Assembly: GCF_003336425.1 (NCBI RefSeq)
Contig: NZ_QEIO01000033.1
Span: 1-44,056, forward strand
Source of the DNA: Marinitenerispora sediminis
GTDB taxonomy: Bacteria > Actinomycetota > Actinomycetes > Streptosporangiales > Streptosporangiaceae
Reading direction: 5' to 3'
Length of the DNA: 44,056 nucleotides
The notes beneath the pieces are model-generated. The model ran no database searches, was not told the DNA's origin, and saw nothing but the letters and a program-made list of their open reading frames with translations. This document shows, piece by piece, positions 24,285 through 33,168 of this stretch (positions are counted from its first letter, which is position 1; each line of letters starts with the position of its first letter). A program made the translations under genes and the position numbers.

Positions 24285-24296
24285 CGCGGATCACCG

Positions 24297-24329
24297 AGGG
24301 CCGTGCGACCCCACCGGTCGCGCGGCCCT
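24297..24329. terminator. bidirectional terminator, rpsD / TusA-like gene
   Basis: A 14-bp stem (AGGGCCGTGCGACC / GGTCGCGCGGCCCT, one G-U pair) with a 5-nt loop, followed on the plus strand by TTCG. Confidence 0.75.
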
Positions 24330-24407
24330 TCGCTGTCCGGTACCGGAACCGCGCCGCCGCGCCACCGGGCTGTCAGGCCCGTCCCCGGTGGCGCGGCGGT
24401 CCGGGCG

Positions 24408-24644
24408 TCAGTACATCCGCCGGATGTGGAACGCGCTGCCACGCTGCAGCGGGACCTCGGCGACGAACTGCTGCATCTTCAGGCGGCACCACGAGGGGAT
24501 GTCGCTCCTGGCCGCCGGATCGTCGGCGGTGACCGCGATCACCGAGCCGATCGGCACCTCGCGGAGCCGTCCGGCGAGCATGATGATCGGGATCGGGCAC
24601 TTGCGGCCGATCGCGTCGATGGTCAGCACTGGCTGCTCCGCCAC
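24408..24644 (-). CDS. TusA family sulfurtransferase-like protein
   Basis: A small (78 aa) protein with the TusA/SirA fold. The hallmark CPxP motif is present as Cys16 in RKCPIPIIMLAGRL, followed by IGSVIAVTADDPAARSDIPSWCR. TusA relays persulfide sulfur to tRNA thiolation and cofactor pathways; here no sulfur-relay partner is adjacent, so the acceptor is unknown. A second cysteine (Cys53, SWCRL) is typical of the family. The GTG has AGGAG 6 nt upstream. It is divergent from ctaC, a gene order that I recall in other actinomycetes. Confidence 0.87.
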   Translation of the reverse strand: MAEQPVLTIDAIGRKCPIPIIMLAGRLREVPIGSVIAVTADDPAARSDIPSWCRLKMQQFVAEVPLQRGSAFHIRRMY

Positions 24645-24702
24645 CGGGACTCCTTACTGCACTGGGCTCGTATCCCAATCTTTACCCACGTGGGCGGCTA
24701 AG

Positions 24703-24724
24703 CGGCACCCGGTTAAGGGTGCCG
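24703..24724. repeat. inverted repeat in the TusA / ctaC divergent region
   Basis: CGGCACCC / GGGTGCCG, a perfect 8-bp stem with the loop GGTTAA. It could be a regulator site or an RNA hairpin; no assignment. Confidence 0.4.
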
Positions 24725-24998
24725 TAAAACCAGCGATAATCTCGCTGTAGCCCGTACCGGTGACCCGAGGCCGAGCGAGGTGGACGCCGAGGCGAGTCGG
24801 CGGCGGGCTGGGCGACACAACGCGACACCGTGACGCCGCGGACGTGCGACCGGGACGGCCCCCGCCCCGCGGCACCCCGCCGAGGCTCGAAGGTGCGGGA
24901 CGCGTGATGCCACCGGCAGGCGCGACGGTCCGCAGGACCATCGCGCCGCGGTCCGCTGCTCCGCCGGCCGGCCACCGGGACAACACGCTCGCCCCGGG

Positions 24999-25022
24999 CG
25001 CCCGCGATCGGGATCGCGGGCG
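24999..25022. promoter_or_regulatory. 11-bp inverted repeat upstream of ctaCDF
   Basis: CGCCCGCGATC / GATCGCGGGCG separated by 2 bp, directly upstream of a -10-like TAGTGT (25031-25036). No gene ends before it on the plus strand, so it is more likely an operator than a terminator. The regulator is unknown. Confidence 0.4.
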
Positions 25023-25109
25023 GTTCGCGCTAGTGTTTCCCGTTGACAAGCTTTGGATATACAACCCGCCCGCGTGCCGCGCGGGCGATCACCGCTGGGA
25101 AGGCAATCC

Positions 25110-26117
25110 GTGAGTCCGACCCGCCATAGGAATCGGCGCGCCGCGCTGCGCCGATGGGCACCACGTGGCGCCGCGCTCGCCGCGTTGGGCATTGCCGCGA
25201 CCGGCTGCGCGTCGAACGAGTTCACTCGTTTGGGTGTGCCGGAGCCGATCACCGAGCAGGCCGAGCGCGTCCTGGCGCTCTGGCAGGGTTCGTGGGTGGC
25301 GGCCTTCGCGGTCGGCATTCTCGTGTGGGGACTGATCATCTGGTCGGTCATCTTCCACCGCAAGCGCTCGGAGCAGCTCCCGCCGCAGGTGCGCTACAAC
25401 CTGCCCATCGAGGCGCTGTACACCGTGCTGCCCATCGTCGTCATCGCGGTGCTCTTCTACTTCACCGCCCGTGACCAGACCTACCTGCTCGAAACCGACG
25501 AGCCGGCCGACGTCAACATCCACGTGAACGCCTTCCAGTGGAGCTGGCAGTTCGTTTACGAGGGTGAGGAGGACGTCAACGGCCACGACGTGTCCGTCGC
25601 CGGTATCCCGGGCGAGGACCCGCAGCTGGTCATCCCCAACGACAGCGTCGTCCACTTCGACCTGGAGTCGCCCGACGTCATCCACTCGTTCTGGATCCCG
25701 GCGTTCCTCTTCAAGATGGACGTCATCCCGGGGCACCCCAACGAGTTCCAGGTCCGGGTCAACCCCGACGTCGAGGGCACCTTCGCCGGCCGGTGCGCCG
25801 AGCTGTGCGGCGTCGACCACTCCCGCATGCTTTTCACCGTGAAGGTGGTCAGCCCCGAGGAGTACCAGGCGTGGCTGGAGCACCAGAAGCAGAACCCCGA
25901 GGCCCTTCCGGAGCCCGTGCCGGCCGAGCAGCCGGCCGTCTCGCCGTCCCCGGCGGCGGGTGAGGAAGGCCAGGCGGACACCGCCGCGGACGCTGCCACC
26001 GGCGAGCAGACCGGCGACGACACCGACGCGCCCGACACCGAGGCGGGGTCGGAGCAGCAGGAGGCCCGGCAGCCCGACGCGGCGGAGCGGGCCGAAGAGG
26101 AGGCGGACCACTCATGA
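25110..26117 (+). CDS. ctaC: cytochrome c oxidase subunit II, lipoprotein
   Basis: CuA subunit of the aa3 oxidase, taking electrons from QcrC (335 aa). A signal peptide with lipobox AATGC (lipid Cys33) and two transmembrane helices (about 62-83 and 104-120) precede the cupredoxin domain. The aromatic patch AFQWSWQF and the CuA ligands (His192, then [12 protein letters not shown]: Cys229, Glu231, Cys233, His237, Met240) are intact. After about residue 265 comes a 65-70 residue acidic Ala/Glu/Asp/Thr-rich tail. The GTG at 25110 was chosen for GGGAAGG upstream and a proper signal sequence. It overlaps ctaD by 4 nt (ATGA). Confidence 0.97.
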   Translation: MSPTRHRNRRAALRRWAPRGAALAALGIAATGCASNEFTRLGVPEPITEQAERVLALWQGSWVAAFAVGILVWGLIIWSVIFHRKRSEQLPPQVRYNLPIEALYTVLPIVVIAVLFYFTARDQTYLLETDEPADVNIHVNAFQWSWQFVYEGEEDVNGHDVSVAGIPGEDPQLVIPNDSVVHFDLESPDVIHSFWIPAFLFKMDVIPGHPNEFQVRVNPDVEGTFAGRCAELCGVDHSRMLFTVKVVSPEEYQAWLEHQKQNPEALPEPVPAEQPAVSPSPAAGEEGQADTAADAATGEQTGDDTDAPDTEAGSEQQEARQPDAAERAEEEADHS

Positions 26118-27793
26118 CGGCGGTCACCGAGAAACCGGTGAGTCCGGCCGACTCCCGGCCGACCCGCAAGGGGTCGATCATCGTCAACTGGATGACGTCG
26201 ACCGACCACAAGGTCATCGGGTACATGTACCTGATCACCTCGTTCGGCTTCTTCATCTTCGGCGGCATCCTCGCGCTGCTGATCCGTGCCGAGCTGCTGC
26301 ACCCCGGCATGGACCTGATGACGAACGAGCAGTTCAACCAGCTGTTCACCATGCACGGCACGATCATGCTGCTGATGTTCGCGACCCCGCTGTTCGTCGG
26401 GTTCTCCAACATCATCATGCCGCTGCACATCGGGGCGCCCGACGTGGCGTTCCCGCGGATGAACCTGTTCGGGTACTACCTGTACCTGTTCGGCAGCCTC
26501 ATCGCCGTGGGCGGGTTCCTCACCCCGGGTGGCGCGGCCAGCTTCGGGTGGTTCGCCTACACGCCGTTGTCCGACGCCGTCCGCTCGCCGGGCCTCGGCG
26601 GGGACCTGTGGATCCTCGGCCTGGTCGTCAGCGGCCTGGGCACCATCCTCGGCGCGGTCAACTTCATCACGACCGGCCTGTGCATGCGCGCGCCCGGCAT
26701 GACGATGTTCCGCATGTCGATCTTCTCCTGGAACACGATGCTGACCAGCGTGCTGGTGCTCATCGCGTTCCCGGTGCTGACCGCCGCGCTGATCGCGCTG
26801 GCCGCCGACCGCATCGTGGGGACGCAGGTGTTCCTCCCGGAGCACGGCGGCGCCATCCTGTGGCAGCACCTGTTCTGGTTCTTCGGCCACCCCGAGGTGT
26901 ACATCATCGCGCTGCCGTTCTTCGGCATCGCGACGGAGATCCTGCCGGTGTTCAGCCGCAAGCCGATCTTCGGCTACAAGAGCCTCGTCGGCGCGACCAT
27001 CGCCATCGCCGGCCTCTCGGTGACCGTGTGGGCGCACCACATGTTCCCGACCGGCGCGGTGCTGCTGCCGTTCTTCTCGTTCATGACGTTCCTCATCGCG
27101 GTGCCCACCGGCGTGAAGTTCTTCAACTGGATCGGCACGATGTGGCGCGGGCAGCTGGACTTCAAGTCCCCGCTGCTGTTCACCGTCGGCTTCATGGTGA
27201 CGTTCCTGTTCGGCGGTCTCACCGGCGTGCTGCTGGCGTCCCCGCCGATCGACTTCCACGTCACCGACACCTACTTCGTGGTGGCGCACTTCCACTACGT
27301 CGTCTTCGGCACCGTGGTGTTCGCGATGTTCGCCGGCTTCTACTACTGGTGGCCGAAGTTCACCGGCAAGATGCTGAACGAGAAGCTCGCCAAGATCCAC
27401 TTCTGGCTGCTGTTCCTCGGCTTCCACGGCACGTTCCTCGTGCAGCACTGGCTGGGCGCGGCGGGCTTCCCGCGGCGCTACGCCGACTACCTGCCGGGTG
27501 ACGGCTTCACCGCCATGAACCAGTTCTCCTCCTACGCGTCGTTCGTGCTGGGCGCCTCCACGCTGGTGTTCTTCTGGAACGTGTGGATCACCCACAAGAA
27601 CGCGCCCAAGGTGGAGGTGGACGACCCGTGGGGCTACGGTTGCTCGCTTGAGTGGGCGACCTCGTGCCCGCCGCCGCGGCACAACTTCACCTCGCTGCCC
27701 CGCATCCGGTCCGAGCGCCCCGCGTTCGACCTGCACCACCCGCACGCCGCCGCGCCCGGCGCGGTCCCGGCCGCGGCCGCCGGCGAGAAGTAG
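26114..27793 (+). CDS. ctaD: cytochrome c oxidase subunit I
   Basis: Catalytic heme-copper subunit (559 aa, 12 helices). Ligands visible: heme a His81 and His394; CuB His259, His308, His309; heme a3 His392. The cross-linked Tyr263 and the Glu261 of [13 protein letters not shown] mark an A1-type oxidase; Lys335 ([10 protein letters not shown]) of the K channel is present. [14 protein letters not shown] carries the Mg/Mn-site His382 and Asp385. A C-terminal extension of about 45 residues ends in a His/Pro/Ala-rich tail. ATG overlaps the ctaC stop, so the two are coupled. Confidence 0.98.
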   Translation: MTAVTEKPVSPADSRPTRKGSIIVNWMTSTDHKVIGYMYLITSFGFFIFGGILALLIRAELLHPGMDLMTNEQFNQLFTMHGTIMLLMFATPLFVGFSNIIMPLHIGAPDVAFPRMNLFGYYLYLFGSLIAVGGFLTPGGAASFGWFAYTPLSDAVRSPGLGGDLWILGLVVSGLGTILGAVNFITTGLCMRAPGMTMFRMSIFSWNTMLTSVLVLIAFPVLTAALIALAADRIVGTQVFLPEHGGAILWQHLFWFFGHPEVYIIALPFFGIATEILPVFSRKPIFGYKSLVGATIAIAGLSVTVWAHHMFPTGAVLLPFFSFMTFLIAVPTGVKFFNWIGTMWRGQLDFKSPLLFTVGFMVTFLFGGLTGVLLASPPIDFHVTDTYFVVAHFHYVVFGTVVFAMFAGFYYWWPKFTGKMLNEKLAKIHFWLLFLGFHGTFLVQHWLGAAGFPRRYADYLPGDGFTAMNQFSSYASFVLGASTLVFFWNVWITHKNAPKVEVDDPWGYGCSLEWATSCPPPRHNFTSLPRIRSERPAFDLHHPHAAAPGAVPAAAAGEK

Positions 27794-27811
27794 GAGAGGA
27801 GGAGTAACGAC

Positions 27812-28237
27812 ATGAAGATGCAGGCGTACCTGTTCATGGGCGTCTCGACGTTCTTCGGGGTCGTCGCGGCCCTCTACGCCTACTGGGCGTGGGCGGTCGA
27901 GGGCCACATCGAGTGGACCGGCACCGTCGCGCTGGTCGTCTCCGTCGGCTTCGGGTGGATGGTCGGCTTCTGGCTGTGGCAGGCCGCCCGGCGCAGCGAG
28001 CGGCACCACGGCCTGGCCCCCGAGGAGCGTCCCGAGGGCGAGATCGCGGAGAACGCCGGCGAGTACGGGTTCTTCAGCCCGCACAGCTGGTGGCCGCTGT
28101 TCGTCGCGGCGGCGGTGGCGTTCACCGCCGTGGGCGTGGCGATCGGCTGGTGGATGGTCTTCGTCGGTGGTTTCGCCATCATCCTGACCGCCATCGGCTG
28201 GGTGTTCGAGTACTACCGCAAGGAGTTCCAGCACTAG
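27812..28237 (+). CDS. ctaF: cytochrome c oxidase subunit IV, actinobacterial
   Basis: Small membrane subunit (141 aa) of the actinobacterial aa3 oxidase. Four hydrophobic helices are visible: about 7-27, 36-56, 92-113 and 115-131. A charged loop (60-80) with APEERPEGEIAENAGEYGFFSPHSWWP matches the conserved central block of CtaF. The ATG follows a purine-rich GGAGAGGAGGAG RBS. It is 18 nt downstream of ctaD; a hairpin after the stop ends the ctaCDF unit. Confidence 0.93.
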   Translation: MKMQAYLFMGVSTFFGVVAALYAYWAWAVEGHIEWTGTVALVVSVGFGWMVGFWLWQAARRSERHHGLAPEERPEGEIAENAGEYGFFSPHSWWPLFVAAAVAFTAVGVAIGWWMVFVGGFAIILTAIGWVFEYYRKEFQH

Positions 28238-28244
28238 TGAGGTG

Positions 28245-28267
28245 ATCTGCCCCTTTGGGGGGCAGAT
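28245..28267 (+). terminator. terminator after ctaCDF
   Basis: A 9-bp stem ATCTGCCCC / GGGGCAGAT with a 5-nt loop, 8 nt past the stop and followed by TGTCTGATCT. Confidence 0.7.
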
Positions 28268-28491
28268 TGTCTGATCTGTAACCCCGGTTGGGTACTGATT
28301 TCCTCGGAGATCGGCGCCTTGCCGGGGTATTCTCATTTGGGCGGTCCAGGCCCTCTGATACGGGTCGTCCCCTTGGTCGCCCCTGCTAGGGCTTGTGGTT
28401 CTTGTCGGTTTTTCTTGGAACCTGTTTGCTCGACCGCACGTCCAACGGGGACCGAATGACACCGGTCGAGCTGATGCTGGAGGTCGCACGC

Positions 28492-29826
28492 GTGAAGGGC
28501 AGCGCATTCCCACCGACACTGCGTCGTGTGGGCGTCGGACTGGTCGGGGCGGGCCTCCTTCTCGCCACGGCGTGCTCCGGCACCGGGGCGGACACCGCGG
28601 GCGCCGAGGGGGACGGCGACCCGGTCGAGCTCCGGATCACCCCCGAGGACGGCGCGACCGAGGTGCGTCCCGACTCCCCCATCACGGTGACCGCGGCGAA
28701 CGGCACCATCACCGACGTCAAGGTGGAGCAGGCCCCGCCAGAGGGGCAGGCCGCCGACGCCTCCGCGGAGGAGGGCGGGGCCGCCGAGCTCGCCGTCCTG
28801 ACCGGCACCCTGAACGAGGACAAGACCGAGTGGGTGAGCGACTGGACGCTCACGCCCGGCAGCGAGGTCACGGTGACCGCCACGGCGGAGGGGGCCGACG
28901 GCGAGACCGCCGAGGTCGTCAGCGCCTTCACCGCCCTGCCCGCGTCCGAGGGCCAGCGGCTGGAGCTCGTGTCGAACTTCCCGATGAGCGACGACACGGT
29001 CGGCGTCGGTATGCCCATCATCGTCAACTTCGACCTGCCGGTGCAGAACAAGGCCCAGGTCGAGGCGGCCATGGAGGTCGTCTCGGAGAAGCCGGCGGTC
29101 GGCGCGTGGAACTGGTTCGGCGACCAGATGGCGGTGTTCCGCACCGAGGACTACTGGGAGCCGGACCAGAACGTCACGGTGAACCTGCACCTCGCCGGCG
29201 TCCAAGCCAGTGAGGGCGTGTACGGGGTCGAGAACTACCAGATCGACTTCACGGTCGGCCGCGAGCAGATCACCACGGTGGACAACGACACCCACCAGGC
29301 CGTGGTCGAGAGCGGCGGCGAGACCGTCCGTGAGTTCCCGATCAGCAACGGCAACGGCTCCACCCGTGCCTACACCACCACCACCGGCGTGCATCTGACC
29401 ATGGAGAAGTACCAGCACCTGGTCATGGACTCGGCCACGGTCGGTATCCCCGAGGGCCACCCCGACTACTACAAGCTGGACGTCAACTACGCGGTCCGGT
29501 TCTCCAACAGCGGCGAGTTCCTGCACGCGGCGCCCTGGAACGGCTCGCTCGGCCAGGCCAACCTGAGCCACGGCTGCACCAACGCCAGCACCGAGGACGC
29601 CCGCTGGTTCTACGAGAACTCCCTCATGGGCGACCCCTACATCGTGACCGGCACCGACCGCGAGTTGGAGGTCGACAACGGGTGGGGCTACTGGCAGCGC
29701 TCCTGGGACGAGTGGCTGGAGAACAGCGCCACCGGTGAGGCCGACGCCACCGACGAGCCCGGTACCCCCGGCTCGCCGTTCGGCATCCCCGCCGACGCGC
29801 AGGCGTCCCCGGTCTCCGCGAACTAG
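28492..29826 (+). CDS. L,D-transpeptidase lipoprotein (YkuD)
   Basis: Periplasm-facing lipoprotein (444 aa) likely to form 3-3 crosslinks in peptidoglycan. The signal peptide ends in the lipobox ATAC (Cys28). Ig-like domains (about 40-165 and 166-265) precede the YkuD catalytic domain, which holds the SHGCTN motif with the nucleophile Cys362 and His360. GVENYQIDFTVG at the domain junction is typical of LdtMt2-type enzymes. The C-terminal tail is Ala/Pro/Thr-rich. The GTG at 28492 has GGAGG 8 nt upstream, better than the ATG at 28456. It sits between the cta and qcr clusters, a placement I recall in other actinomycetes. Confidence 0.93.
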   Translation: MKGSAFPPTLRRVGVGLVGAGLLLATACSGTGADTAGAEGDGDPVELRITPEDGATEVRPDSPITVTAANGTITDVKVEQAPPEGQAADASAEEGGAAELAVLTGTLNEDKTEWVSDWTLTPGSEVTVTATAEGADGETAEVVSAFTALPASEGQRLELVSNFPMSDDTVGVGMPIIVNFDLPVQNKAQVEAAMEVVSEKPAVGAWNWFGDQMAVFRTEDYWEPDQNVTVNLHLAGVQASEGVYGVENYQIDFTVGREQITTVDNDTHQAVVESGGETVREFPISNGNGSTRAYTTTTGVHLTMEKYQHLVMDSATVGIPEGHPDYYKLDVNYAVRFSNSGEFLHAAPWNGSLGQANLSHGCTNASTEDARWFYENSLMGDPYIVTGTDRELEVDNGWGYWQRSWDEWLENSATGEADATDEPGTPGSPFGIPADAQASPVSAN

Positions 29827-29857
29827 GACCCCTTCCCCTCGGTCCACCGCACGATCC

Positions 29858-29889
29858 CACGGCCCCCGGAGCCCGCTCCGGGGGCCGTG
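29858..29889 (+). terminator. terminator after the L,D-transpeptidase gene
   Basis: A perfect 15-bp inverted repeat starting CACGGCCCCCGGAGC with a minimal loop, 31 nt past the stop. Confidence 0.75.
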
Positions 29890-30310
29890 CGCCATCACAG
29901 GGACCGGGAAGCGTCCCGGACGCGGACCGCGGCAGTATCCCGCCAGGTGAGGACGCGGCCCACGTCCGTCTCCGGCCGCTGGGGCTCCGGGCCCGGGCGC
30001 GGGCCCCCGAGCGGCCTCCAGGTCCGGGAGAGGGCGTCCTCCCGGCCCCGGAGGCCGCTTCCGCGCCCGTGCGCCTCGCCGGCACCGGCCCGGGCGTCCG
30101 CGGGGCCTCCGCGGCGGGGCGGGCGGACCGGCGGATCCGCCTCTCGGCCGCCGCCTGCCGCGCGGAGCCGGCCCCGCGTCCGGCCCTGCCGCCCGCCCGG
30201 GCCCCGTGGTGCTGCCCCGTCCCGGCCGCCGCGCGGGCGGGCCTGACGGTGCCGCGGTGGTGCGCCCGCCACCAGGCCCTCCCGGTGCCCGCGGACCGCC
30301 GATCGCAGCA

Positions 30311-30346
30311 CGAAGGCCCGGCCCCCTTGCGGGGTCCGGGCCTTCG
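30311..30346 (-). terminator. terminator after qcrB
   Basis: An 11-bp outer stem CGAAGGCCCGG / CCGGGCCTTCG and an inner CCCC/GGGG stem, about 42 nt past the qcrB stop. Confidence 0.75.
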
Positions 30347-30387
30347 GAGACGGTCCTGGGCGGCGCTCAGCGCGACGCTGCGGGCCG

Positions 30388-32040
30388 TCAGTGGGTGTTC
30401 GCTGGCTCCTGCTCCGCCCCGGCCGTGGCGTGGCCGTGGTGGAGGTGGTGGCCGCTGTGCGGCTCGACGCCCTCGAAGGAGATGTTGTCCTTCGTGTACC
30501 AGTGCGCCAGCCGGTTGCGGAGGCGGCCCATGACGCTGCGGGCCTCGGGCGACTCCACGCCCTCCTCGTCGGTGGCCTCGACGTCGATCCGCGGCACCGG
30601 GCGCTTGCTCCGCAGCACGTGCACGGTCTCCGGCGACGACGTCTTGTGCACCTCGATGAACTCACCGCTCGGCAGCTGCTCGATGGTGCCGCTCTCGTAG
30701 CCGTGCTCCAGCGTCTCGCGGTCCCGGCGCTGCAGACCCAGGCAGATCCGCTTGGTGACGATGAAGGCGACGACCGGCCCGACGATGACACCGACCCGGA
30801 AGATCCAGGTGGTCAGGTACAGGTTGATCGAGAACGTCTCCGAGATGATGTCGTTCGACCCGGCCAGCCAGAGCAGGCCGTACACCACGGACGCGGCGAC
30901 GCCGAGCGCCGTGCGGGTCGGGGCGTTGCGCGGGCGGTCCGCGACGTTGTGGTGCTCCCGGTCGCGGGTGATCCACTGCTCGATCCACGGCCACGCGATC
31001 AGCGCGACGGCGAGCAGGCCGAGGCTCCCCAGGCCCGGCACCAGCACCGCGACGGGAACCGCGTACCCCGCGATGTTGAAGTCGAACCAGTTTGGGAAGA
31101 TGCGCAGCGCCCCCTCCATGAAGCCCATGTACCAGTCGGGCTGCAGACCCGAGGTGATGGACGTCGGAGTGAACGGGCCGAACAGGTGGATCGGGTTGAT
31201 CTGCACGAACGCGCTGAGGCCCACGATGACCGCGAACGTGAAGAAGAAGAACCCGCCCGCCTTGACGGCGAACGCCGGGTACATCGGTGTTCCGACGACC
31301 TTCTTCTCCGTGCGTCCGGTCCCCGGGTACTGCGTGTGCTTCTGGTGCCACAGGATCATGAAGTGCGCCACGATGAGCGCCAGCAGGATGCCCGGGATCA
31401 GCAGGATGTGCAGCATGTACAGCCGGGGGATGATGTCCTCGCCGGGGAACTCCCCGCCGAACAGGAACATCATCACGTAGGTGCCGATCACCGGGATCGA
31501 CAGGATCACGCCCTGGAGGATCCGCACGCCCATGCCCGAGGGCAGGTCGTCCGGCAGCGAGTAGCCGAAGAGGCCCTCGACGAAGGACAGGAGCAGGATG
31601 ATCGCGCCGATCGTCCAGTTGATCTCCCGCGGCTTGCGGAACGCGCCGGTGAAGAACACCCGGAGCATGTGGATCGTCATGGACGCGACGAAGATCAGCG
31701 CCGCCCAGTGGTGGATCTGCCGCATGAGCAGACCGCCGCGGACGTCGAACGTGATGTGCAGCGTCGAGGCGTAGGCCTCGCTCATCAGCACGCCGTTCAG
31801 CCGCTCGTAGGAGCCGTCGTAGACGATCTCGGTCATGCTCGGCTTGAACCACAGGGTGAGGAACACCCCGGTGAGCAGCAGGATGATGAACGAGTAGAGG
31901 GCGATCTCGCCCAGCATGAACGACCAGTGGTTCGGGAAGACCTTGCGCAGGTTCTTCTCGCCCGTCTTGGCCAGGTGGAAGCGGTCGTCGATGAAGTTCC
32001 CGACCGCGCGCAGCGACTTGGGTGCCGGCGTGTCACTCAT
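30388..32040 (-). CDS. qcrB: cytochrome bc1 complex cytochrome b subunit
   Basis: Menaquinol-oxidising subunit of the bcc complex (550 aa) and target of Q203-type inhibitors in mycobacteria. The bis-histidine heme ligands are His110/His124 and His211/His226. The Qo-site motif is PDWY (301-304), the actinobacterial variant of PEWY. About eight to nine helices are followed by a cytoplasmic C-terminal extension (about 420-550) that ends His-rich (HSGHHLHHGH). It starts with ATG 3 nt after the qcrA stop and is last in ctaE-qcrC-qcrA-qcrB. Confidence 0.97.
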   Translation of the reverse strand: MSDTPAPKSLRAVGNFIDDRFHLAKTGEKNLRKVFPNHWSFMLGEIALYSFIILLLTGVFLTLWFKPSMTEIVYDGSYERLNGVLMSEAYASTLHITFDVRGGLLMRQIHHWAALIFVASMTIHMLRVFFTGAFRKPREINWTIGAIILLLSFVEGLFGYSLPDDLPSGMGVRILQGVILSIPVIGTYVMMFLFGGEFPGEDIIPRLYMLHILLIPGILLALIVAHFMILWHQKHTQYPGTGRTEKKVVGTPMYPAFAVKAGGFFFFTFAVIVGLSAFVQINPIHLFGPFTPTSITSGLQPDWYMGFMEGALRIFPNWFDFNIAGYAVPVAVLVPGLGSLGLLAVALIAWPWIEQWITRDREHHNVADRPRNAPTRTALGVAASVVYGLLWLAGSNDIISETFSINLYLTTWIFRVGVIVGPVVAFIVTKRICLGLQRRDRETLEHGYESGTIEQLPSGEFIEVHKTSSPETVHVLRSKRPVPRIDVEATDEEGVESPEARSVMGRLRNRLAHWYTKDNISFEGVEPHSGHHLHHGHATAGAEQEPANTH

Positions 32041-32043
32041 CTG

Positions 32044-33168
32044 CTAGTCACCCTTCTCCGCGTCCCAGAACGTCGGACCGACCGCGCTGGAGAAGTCGCC
32101 GGCCGCGACGAGGTAGCCCTCGTCGTCGACCCGCAGCGGCAGCTGCGGCAGGGGCCGGTGGGCCGGGCCGAAGACGACCTTGGCGCCGTTGGCGGCGTCG
32201 AAGGTCGACTGGTGGCACGGGCACAGGATCCGGTGCGTCGTCCGCTCGTACAGCGCCGCCGGGCACCCGACGTGCGTGCAGATCTTGGAGTACGCGACGA
32301 TCCCGTCGGCGGTCCAGGAACGCTGCTGCTCCGTCATGTCCGGGCCGAACTCGTCCATCTTGATGAGCAGGATGACGGCCTTGGCCTGCTCGTTGAGGGT
32401 GAGCCCGTGGCCGTGCTCGCCCTCGTGCGGGGCCTTGGGCAGCGCGCTGATCATGCCGCCGACCCGGTCGAGGTCGGTCGCGCGGATCTCGCGGTCGGTG
32501 CCCTCGACCACCATGCGCATGCCCGACTCCCACATGGTGTGCTTCAGGCGGTCGCCGGGCAGCGGCCCGGTGTCGCGCAGCAGCACGACGGGGGCGAGGC
32601 CCAGCGGCAGCATCGCGGCGATCAGCGTCCGCCGCATCAGCGGGCGCTTGGTGAAGCCGCTCTCGTGCGCACCCCGCATGAAGAAGTCGCTGAACGACGA
32701 CTTCTCCTTGGGGGAGGAGGGGAGCTCGTCGTACGGCGTGGAGACCTCGTAGTGCGGCATCACCTGGCGGGCCCACACGGTCATGCCCGCGCCGATGGCG
32801 AACAGCGACAGGGCGAGCGTGCCGCCCATGGCCATGTTGGCGAGCTGCGCCGTGGCCGGGTGGGCGATCGACGGCGCGCCGTCGGCCGCCGGCGGGAACA
32901 GGAAGTAGCTCACCAGGAAGCCGACGCCCGAGACGAACGCGACGAGGAACCACAGCGCGGCGGACCTCTCGCCCTTGCGCTGCTGCTCCTCGGTCCGGGG
33001 GTGCGTCTCCACGGCGGGATACGGCCCGATGTGCCGCTGCTGGGAGGACGCCGCCGACTCCTCGGTGCCCGACACGAGCGTGTCGCCGTCGGCGGTGGGG
33101 GTGCCGATGACGCGGTCGCGGCCTTCCGCACCGGCCCCGGCGCCGTTGAGGTTGTTGTTATCAGTCAT
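32044..33168 (-). CDS. qcrA: Rieske [2Fe-2S] subunit of the bcc complex
   Basis: Rieske protein (374 aa) with three N-terminal helices (about 71-92, 108-132 and 180-200), as in actinobacteria. The C-terminal domain has CTHVGC and CPCHQSTF: cluster ligands Cys297, His299, Cys316, His319, and disulfide Cys302-Cys318. It carries electrons from menaquinol at QcrB to QcrC. The first ~65 residues are polar with an Asn-rich start (MTDNNNLNG). The ATG overlaps the qcrC stop by 8 nt and qcrB follows directly, so translation is coupled. Confidence 0.97.
   Translation of the reverse strand: MTDNNNLNGAGAGAEGRDRVIGTPTADGDTLVSGTEESAASSQQRHIGPYPAVETHPRTEEQQRKGERSAALWFLVAFVSGVGFLVSYFLFPPAADGAPSIAHPATAQLANMAMGGTLALSLFAIGAGMTVWARQVMPHYEVSTPYDELPSSPKEKSSFSDFFMRGAHESGFTKRPLMRRTLIAAMLPLGLAPVVLLRDTGPLPGDRLKHTMWESGMRMVVEGTDREIRATDLDRVGGMISALPKAPHEGEHGHGLTLNEQAKAVILLIKMDEFGPDMTEQQRSWTADGIVAYSKICTHVGCPAALYERTTHRILCPCHQSTFDAANGAKVVFGPAHRPLPQLPLRVDDEGYLVAAGDFSSAVGPTFWDAEKGD

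Larger units (their letters stand above)
24645..25109. other. divergent region, TusA-like gene / ctaC
   Basis: 465 bp with no supported gene. It contains two inverted repeats (24703-24724, 24999-25022), a small hairpin CAGCGA/TCGCTG (24731-24747) and -10-like TAGTGT (25031-25036), which would give ctaC a leader of about 65 nt. Confidence 0.5.
29827..30387. other. convergent intergenic region, L,D-transpeptidase / qcrB
   Basis: 561 bp with a terminator at each side (29858-29889 and 30311-30346). The 420 bp between them are extremely GC-rich; every open frame there is a low-complexity Arg/Pro/Gly/Ala translation. I see no gene or recognisable RNA. Confidence 0.5.

Noticed and set aside
25043-25063. 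TTGACA with TATACA upstream of ctaC as a consensus promoter
   Set aside because: Only 9 bp separate the two hexamers, too short for sigma-70-type recognition; TAGTGT at 25031 is a more plausible -10 box.
25556-28519. Very long antisense open frame opposite ctaC, ctaD and ctaF
   Set aside because: Its translation is low-complexity (Arg, His, Asp, Gly, Val) with no domain; it is a by-product of high GC at third codon positions. The same applies to long antisense frames at 8134-11082 and 30391-33189.
29890-30310. Possible decayed gene between the L,D-transpeptidase and qcrB
   Set aside because: All frames give Arg/Pro/Gly/Ala-rich translations without motifs, and both flanks are terminators; there is no evidence of a former gene.
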